Origin: Molossus alvarezi
Taxonomy: Eukaryota > Chordata > Mammalia > Chiroptera > Molossidae
Length of the DNA: 64,000 bases
Assembly (NCBI GenBank): GCA_037176705.1
Contig: CM073905.1
Span: 27,994,986-28,058,985, forward strand
Reading direction: 5' to 3'
Positions within the stretch are counted from its first letter, which is position 1; each line of letters begins with the position of its first letter. The position numbers and the translations under genes are program-made. Shown in pieces: positions 59,112 through 64,000 of this stretch. The notes beneath the pieces were generated by a model. It saw only the letters and a program-made list of their open reading frames with translations, was not told the origin of the DNA and searched no databases.

Positions 59112-59505
59112 AATAATAACAGTGCACAATTATTGAGCACCTGCTGTGTGTCAGGTACTTTTGGGAGGCTCTGCATGTATTAACTCTTTTTTTAAAAATG
59201 TTTTTTTATTGATTTTACAGAAAGAGGAAGAGAGAGACATCAACATTCATCAGCTGCCTCCTGCACGCCCCCTGCTGGGGGTTGAGCCCCAAACCCAGGC
59301 ATGTGCCCTGACCGGGAATGGAAGGGAAATTCTTGGTGCATGGGACCACGCTCAACCACTGAGCCACACCGGCTGGGCTGGATTAACTCTTTTAATCTTC
59401 ACTATCAACCTCGAGAGGTAACTCCTGTGATAATCTCCATTTTATAGTTGAAAAAATGAGGCACCAAGGGAGAGGTAAAGAAACTCACCTGAACACAACA
59501 GGTCA
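59112..59505 (-). mobile_element. MIR SINE, split by a VES-type SINE
   Basis: Left: aacagtgcacaattattgag, cacctgctgtgtgtcaggta, gtattaactctttt. Right: attaactcttttaatcttca, ctccattttatagttgaaaa, aatgaggcaccaagggagag. Confidence 0.94.
59191..59381 (-). mobile_element. VES-type SINE, type B
   Basis: tttttttattgattttacag at left; gagccacaccggctgggc at right. 12-bp duplications (attaactctttt) at 59179-59190 and 59382-59393. Confidence 0.97.
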
Positions 59506-59509
59506 AGGC

Positions 59510-60015
59510 CTTGGCACAGGAGGTCTCTATAAAAGTTAGCTTTTATTTCTGTTCCACCCCCTCCAGTATCCAAAGAACCCTTGCCCACACTCCCTGCCCC
59601 TCCCCCATGTCCCGCCTCCTTCCAGACAGCAACAGAGGGTGTCATTCATGGGATCATCTGGGGGACAGGGTTGCAAATGCTTGTACCTTGATTGAAGTTA
59701 GACCGCAGAAGGAACTTCCTAGCCCATGGGGGCTGGGAGCAGAAGAGTGTACTGCCCATGGCCAAGGCTGAGAGACGCTGAGATAATAACCAAGACAGCA
59801 ATAGGAACAGGCAGCCCTTCCAAGTTTCTTGCAGCCTCAGGATTCTAGAAGCAGGATTGCATGGGGCCTGCCCAGTGCCATCCCTCTTGTAGGTTTCTTC
59901 CTGGGGTTGGGGAATGCCAGGCTATTGTCTGGCACCGGGGGAGGGGGGAGTTCCTCATTGACAGAATCCTTGGATGGGTGAGAACACCTCCTTCCCCACC
60001 CCGTGCACGCCAGCC
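59510..60015. other. Unique sequence, nothing recognised
   Basis: No repeat or gene signal. Confidence 0.5.
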
Positions 60016-60019
60016 CCCC

Positions 60020-60290
60020 AGAGCAGCTGGGCAGCATTTCTGCTGTCTGTGGGCTCATTTATCATTCCAAGGGGGGCATTGCCACTAGGAGATCCCCAGG
60101 GACAGTTCTGCCGTAGCCCTGTCTGATTGAAATCCAGGCCCAGTGCACACTCAGCCCTGGGAAGTGGACGGCAGAACCTGAAATAAATAATACCATGGGC
60201 AGGAGGCACAAATCTGCTGCTAATTACGGCATATCCTGATTAAATGGGGTGCGTAAATAAATATTTCAGCTTGGAAGATGAATAGGCCAG
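60020..60290. promoter_or_regulatory. Candidate conserved non-coding element
   Basis: gggctcatttatcattccaa, gtctgattgaaatccaggcc, gaacctgaaataaataatac, tgctgctaattacggcatat, cctgattaaatggggtgcgt, aaataaatatttcagc. Unique with a strong AT contrast. Confidence 0.48.
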
Positions 60291-60374
60291 GAGACTACTG
60301 TGGCCAGCTCTACTCTGAGTCTCTCTTGTCCTTCTTCCCCGAAGGGGCAAAGGACAGAGCATTGGCCCCACTTG

Positions 60375-60455
60375 CTGGGTGGCCTGGGATGAGTCACTCC
60401 CCACCTCTTGGCCTCAGTTTCCTCATCCATCAAATGGGGTGTCAATGAACACCCC
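60375..60455 (+). mobile_element. MIR SINE fragment
   Basis: Forward: gggatgagtcactccccacc, tcttggcctcagtttcctca, tccatcaaatggggtgtc. Confidence 0.88.
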
Positions 60456-60539
60456 TCAGCCAAGCTCACAGCTCTGGGGTGAGAATCTGAAAGGATATTT
60501 GAGGTAACTGGGTTTTTATTGAGAAGAGTAAAGAACAGA

Positions 60540-60695
60540 GAATTTGGGGCTAGGCGGTCTTGGATTTGAATCCCAGCTCTGGGACCTCAGTTTTTCCTTC
60601 TGTATTTTGGGTGGATGTGAAAAGCCAGTGAACACTCTGAGACATGCCTCGCACACAGCACAAGAGGTAGCCACTATGAGGATTATCAACACCAC
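60540..60695 (+). mobile_element. MIR SINE
   Basis: Forward: ggcggtcttggatttgaatc, ccagctctgggacctcagtt, then a diverged 3' half. The core appears shortened. Confidence 0.8.
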
Positions 60696-60869
60696 ATACC
60701 TGAGCCCTGGCAGTTACTGTCATTAAATGTGGAGGTTCCCAGCCTCAGGCAAGGTCCATACTCTCCACCCTCGCTGGGAGGCCCTGCAGAGAGACTTCCA
60801 TGCCTGTCCTCACAGATGCTACCTCCTCATTTCCCAGTAATAGAAGGGGGGGCCCGGGGAGAGGAGGAG

Positions 60870-61000
60870 GAGGGAGAATCGTCCTGGAAAAGTTTAAACC
60901 AATTAACTCCCTTCCAGAAAACAGGCTGGGAAATGTAATGGCAAAATAATGACTTTTCTCCACAAGAGCAGATGACATAGACCAGGGCCCAGTAAGTAAT
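60870..61000. promoter_or_regulatory. Candidate conserved non-coding island
   Basis: aaaagtttaaaccaattaac, gggaaatgtaatggcaaaat, aatgacttttctcc. Unique. Confidence 0.38.
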
Positions 61001-61009
61001 GGGGGAGGC

Positions 61010-61115
61010 AGGCATGGAGCCCTGTCTGTGACAGTTTGTGTGGCCTTAAGCAGTCTTGTTTCCTTTCCTGAGTCTGAGTTTTCTCATCTGTACAAGGAGA
61101 AGGCTTAGACCAACA
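61010..61115 (+). mobile_element. MIR SINE
   Basis: Forward: tgtgtggccttaagcagtct, cctgagtctgagttttctca, tctgtacaaggagaaggc. Confidence 0.9.
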
Positions 61116-61119
61116 TCAA

Positions 61120-61380
61120 GAATGGCTAATAGATGGCATACCTCCTGTAACTCTCTACTCCTTTGCCCATGCAGGCATGGCTAATCGATTGCCGCACTGT
61201 AACTCATTGAGCCCAGATGGGATGGCAAAACCAATCAAAGCCAGATAGGTTAGCGTTGGCAGAGAGGCACCAGACAGGGTTTAGATGGTCTGCAAGTCCT
61301 CCTCTAGCACGTCAGTACTCACCAATTGTGTTATTACCAGTGCGATAGACTCAGAGCTCACCGTAGCACTTACGGCACAG
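61120..61380. other. Unassigned, with a weak internal repeat
   Basis: atggctaatagatggcatac at 61123 and atggctaatcgattgccgca at 61178 are both followed by ctgtaactc, about 55 bp apart. This hints at a decayed duplication. Confidence 0.45.
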
Positions 61381-61384
61381 GTTA

Positions 61385-61612
61385 GTATTCACTGGGGTGT
61401 TGGCTGTGGGCCAGGCACTGTTCTAAATGCTTCCATACGTCACTCATGAAAATCTCAGAACCATCAGCTACAGCAGTTACTGTAATTATTATGCTTACTT
61501 TGCAGAGAAGAAAACCAGTGCCAGAGAGGGGAAGTGATTTGGCCCAAGGTCGCACAGCTATAACTGGGGGGTCAAGATTTGAACTCGTGCCCTGGTCTTA
61601 CCTGAATCCCAG
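61385..61612 (-). mobile_element. MIR SINE, near full length
   Basis: Reverse: gggccaggcactgttctaaa, ttatgcttactttgcagaga, gccagagaggggaagtgatt, aaggtcgcacagctataact, gatttgaactcgtgccc. Confidence 0.97.
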
Positions 61613-61714
61613 CGGTTCCAATGGCAACATGCCCCTTCTCTTGTCTTTCCATTGGATGTCTGGGGAAGAGAGCCGCCGTTTCTCCACGCCAAGCTCTGTG
61701 CGGTGCATCACACA

Positions 61715-61830
61715 CACGATCAGTTTGGAACTGCAGTTACCCTCATTTTCCAGATGGGGAAACTGAAGCCCAGTGGGGTGACGGGACCTGCCCAAGGTCA
61801 CAGGGCTGGTTGTTGGCACTGTTCATTTCC
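61715..61830 (-). mobile_element. MIR SINE fragment
   Basis: Reverse: accctcattttccagatggg, gaaactgaagcccagtgggg, cctgcccaaggtcacagggc. Confidence 0.92.
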
Positions 61831-61864
61831 ACCTTCCCCTCTCCTGCCCATTTATTCTGAAACC

Positions 61865-61940
61865 TCCAGCGCCCAGCCCAGGGCCTGGCACACTGGAGTT
61901 GTGGAATACAAGAATGAAAGAAAGAATGAATGAATGAACA
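61865..61940 (+). mobile_element. L2 LINE 3' terminus
   Basis: ccagcgcccagcccagggcc, tggcacactggagttgtgga, ending in (GAAT)n at 61912-61939. Confidence 0.85.
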
Positions 61941-61944
61941 AGCC

Positions 61945-62455
61945 AGCTAGTACTAAAGGAGTGTCAGGCTTAGGGCACACACCACCCCTTCCATCACCAG
62001 CCCTCTGACCCCTAAACTAACTCCCTGTCCCTGTCCCTCACTGACCCCCCTGCCCCAGCTGGGTGACCTCTCACCTCTGCTCACAGCCCCAGATGACTCC
62101 AAAGGCTCCTGGTCGGGGCCCAAATCCATCATTCCTGAGTGGTCTGTCCCAGCCCTGCCTCCCTCCATCCATCTTCCCAACACAGCTGGAAAGAAAGTGT
62201 GGTGTTGTAACGGAGGACGGAGACTCCACTACGGGAAACTCTCGGCCCCACTGACGTCCTCTCCAGTGTCCCCTCCATAACCTCCCAATCGGTCATTCCC
62301 TACCTGCATAACCCTTTGGTCAAATACCTTGGAACCCAATAGACAGCCAAAGGCCGAGAGCTCTGGTGGGAGGGTGCCTGACCCGCCCTCCGGCCTTCCA
62401 GCAGCCCCCTGGAGACCCCTGGAGGAGCTTTAGAAAACCACAGAGACAAACTGCC
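61945..62455. other. Unique sequence, nothing recognised
   Basis: C-rich. No repeat, RNA gene or exon signal. Confidence 0.5.
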
Positions 62456-62457
62456 CT

Positions 62458-62577
62458 GGGGGCCAGGAGACCTGGGTTTGAATTTCTGCCCAGCCACTGG
62501 CTCACGCTAGGACCCGGAACTAGTCCCTTCCCCTCTCTGAACCTGTTTCCACATCTGCAACATGAGAGACTGGAGCT
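62458..62577 (+). mobile_element. MIR SINE
   Basis: Forward: ggagacctgggtttgaattt, ctgcccagccactggctcac, cccctctctgaacctgtttc, cacatctgcaacatgag. Confidence 0.93.
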
Positions 62578-62795
62578 CAGTGTTTTTCAAACCTTTATTA
62601 TTGTAACAGTGGAAACTTTTTTGCAAATCAAATCACACGCTGAAATCCAATATGGGAAAGAGGAGAAAGTGAGCGCTAAAGTTGACGCGGTGGTGATGGA
62701 GTGTGGACCCCAGCTCCCCCGTCCACCTGCACCACAGTTAGTAGCCCCTGACGCATCTTCCCCAAACCCCAAGGTTCCTAGAAAATGTTTGAAAA
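62578..62795 (+). mobile_element. hAT-Charlie-type nonautonomous element
   Basis: Left terminal repeat cagtgtttttcaaac is well kept, then ttttttgcaaatcaaatcac, gctgaaatccaatatgggaa, gtgtggaccccagctccccc, ctgacgcatcttccccaaac, ccaaggttcctagaaaatgt. The right terminal repeat (tgtttgaaaatat) is diverged. It starts exactly at the MIR end. Confidence 0.85.
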
Positions 62796-62955
62796 TATAC
62801 AGATGGAGATTTTTCAATTATTTTATCATGAAACATTTCAAACACACAGCCAAGTTGAAAGGCATTTGCAGTCAACACCCAAATATCTACTCTATGGATT
62901 CTGCTCTTAATATTTTACTGAAGTAACTTGCTTTATCAAATAAGGGCACCCTTTT
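62796..62955. mobile_element. L1M-like LINE fragment
   Basis: tatcatgaaacatttcaaac, gcagtcaacacccaaatatc, tattttactgaagtaacttg, ctttatcaaat matches the same L1M block family as 18335-18455. Confidence 0.75.
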
Positions 62956-63034
62956 AGTTCTGCAAAATTCCATGACTCAGAGAGGGCCATGCCAGGGGGT
63001 CTGAGTCCATTCCAGGAAGCCTTGTGAATTCGTG

Positions 63035-63480
63035 ATGGCAACATCAGCTGCTGTAACAAATAGACCCTGGCCTTTCAGTGTCGTAACTCAACAGAAGTTC
63101 ACTCCTCACCCAACAGTCAAAGCCTGTGGTGGGCAACTCTCCTCCACAAGTAGTTTAGGAACCCAGCTCCATTTATCTTTGGGCTTGCTCTGATCTAGAA
63201 GGGTTGATTGTCTGCCTTGGGGCAGAGGAGACTGCTGAAAGAGAAGAGGCGCATCCATTTCTTACGTCATGCTGACTCGCGTTTCATTGGCAAAACTACT
63301 CCTACAGCCAAGCCTGCAAATACAGTCCCTGGCTACGTACCCCAGCTGGACTCTGCTTTCTGGCATCCGTTCCATCCCATGGAAGGGGGTATGAATTTCA
63401 GTGGTGAGTTGGCTGTCTCTGCCGTACCCAGTGTGGCTGGAAGCTTCCACAACCATCCTAAATTATCCTAGCCATGCCCT
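63035..63480 (-). mobile_element. LTR-like sequence, ERVL/MaLR-type
   Basis: gatggcaacatcagctgctg, taacaaatagaccctggcct, cgtaactcaacagaagttca resembles the start of a reverse LTR; the rest is too diverged for a clear assignment. Confidence 0.55.
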
Positions 63481-63539
63481 TGTCTCCATGATGCCCCATG
63501 CCAGGTCAGAGGGGCCTAGCCAGCTCTCCAGAGGAGTTT

Positions 63540-63685
63540 TAACTTTGTTCAACAAACATGTTTTAAGCTCTTATTGTATGCCTGGGCTCTGTACCAAGAC
63601 TTGATCATACAAGGATGAACAAGACCAGGCCCCTATTCTGAAGAACCTTACATCCAGTAAATGGAACAGACAGCTCTTCTCTCTT
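63540..63685 (-). mobile_element. L2 LINE 3' end
   Basis: ttgttcaacaaacatgtttt, aagctcttattgtatgcctg, ggatgaacaagaccaggccc, ctattctgaagaaccttaca. Confidence 0.92.
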
Positions 63686-63784
63686 GAATCCCCTTTTCCT
63701 GAGAAAAAGCCCATGAGCTTTCTCCATTTTTTGTGGGTGGGTGGGTCTGACGTTGGACTACTGGAGGAAGGATCTGATTTGATG

Positions 63785-64000
63785 AATCTTTCCTAGGCAC
63801 CTTCTATGTGCTCAGAGCATGCATGTGGTTGACTGAGCTCATTTCATTCTCCCTTCACTCTTGCAAAGGTGCTTTTTCCATTGTATATAAGGGAATAAAT
63901 GCCAAGGCTCAGAGTGGTGCCGTGACTTGCCTAAGGTCACACAGCAGTGGTGGAACTGGGATTTGAACCCAAATATCACTTCCTAGTTCTCTGCTCGTTT
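63785..64000 (-). mobile_element. MIR SINE, near full length
   Basis: Reverse: ggcaccttctatgtgctcag, gagctcatttcattctccct, gccaaggctcagagtggtgc, cgtgacttgcctaaggtcac, actgggatttgaacccaaat. It may continue past the window edge. Confidence 0.96.

Noticed and set aside
1..64000. A new protein-based defence or metabolic system
   Set aside because: No cluster of real coding sequences exists here. The window is eukaryotic non-coding DNA.

Overview
This window looks like non-coding nuclear DNA from a bat. Twenty-one interspersed repeats have the architecture of tRNA-derived VES-type SINEs: a tRNA-like head, a TCTCTCTC-rich body, and a tail ending either in TCCTCGGGTGAGGATTAAA (called type A here) or AAAATCAATAAAGAAA (type B). 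From general knowledge these point to a yangochiropteran bat, most likely vespertilionid or a close relative. Older mammal-wide repeats (MIR, L2, MaLR/MLT1 LTRs, L1M ends, hAT-Charlie relics) fill much of the rest. The species cannot be fixed from sequence alone.

I find no supportable protein-coding exon, rRNA, functional tRNA, CpG-island promoter or CRISPR array. The open frames are short, overlap on both strands, and the longest come from a trinucleotide minisatellite or from SINEs. The one clear coding relic is a degenerate hAT transposase (about 4763-6475) with in-frame stops, broken by three SINEs. A second, weaker coding-like stretch lies on the minus strand near 52.5-53.1 kb.

Layout. 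1-5 kb: MIR fragments, an unusual degenerate 24-bp minisatellite (3790-4042) and a candidate conserved element (2995-3245). 4.8-6.5 kb: hAT relic with nested SINEs. 6.5-17.4 kb: no SINE, several AT-rich unique islands, an LTR and a large CAY minisatellite with a 75-bp higher-order unit (14613-15285). 17.4-33 kb: SINEs inserted into L2, LTR and L1. 33-41 kb: no SINE, several candidate regulatory islands, two LTRs. 41-46.4 kb: a dense MIR cluster. 46.4-48.5 kb: an L1 end with an inverted duplication, then a GGAT array. 49-64 kb: mixed SINEs, MIRs, L2 and LTRs, including a SINE that appears to have carried extra upstream sequence (52586-53016).

Across the window, short islands of unique AT-rich sequence with homeodomain, POU, TCF and E-box-like cores sit in a GC-rich background. 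Their number, with no exons nearby, suggests an intron or intergenic regulatory region of a developmental gene. That is inference: conservation was not computed and the gene is not identified. Nested insertions give a relative history: MIR, L2, hAT, L1 and MaLR copies are older, and VES-type SINEs are younger.
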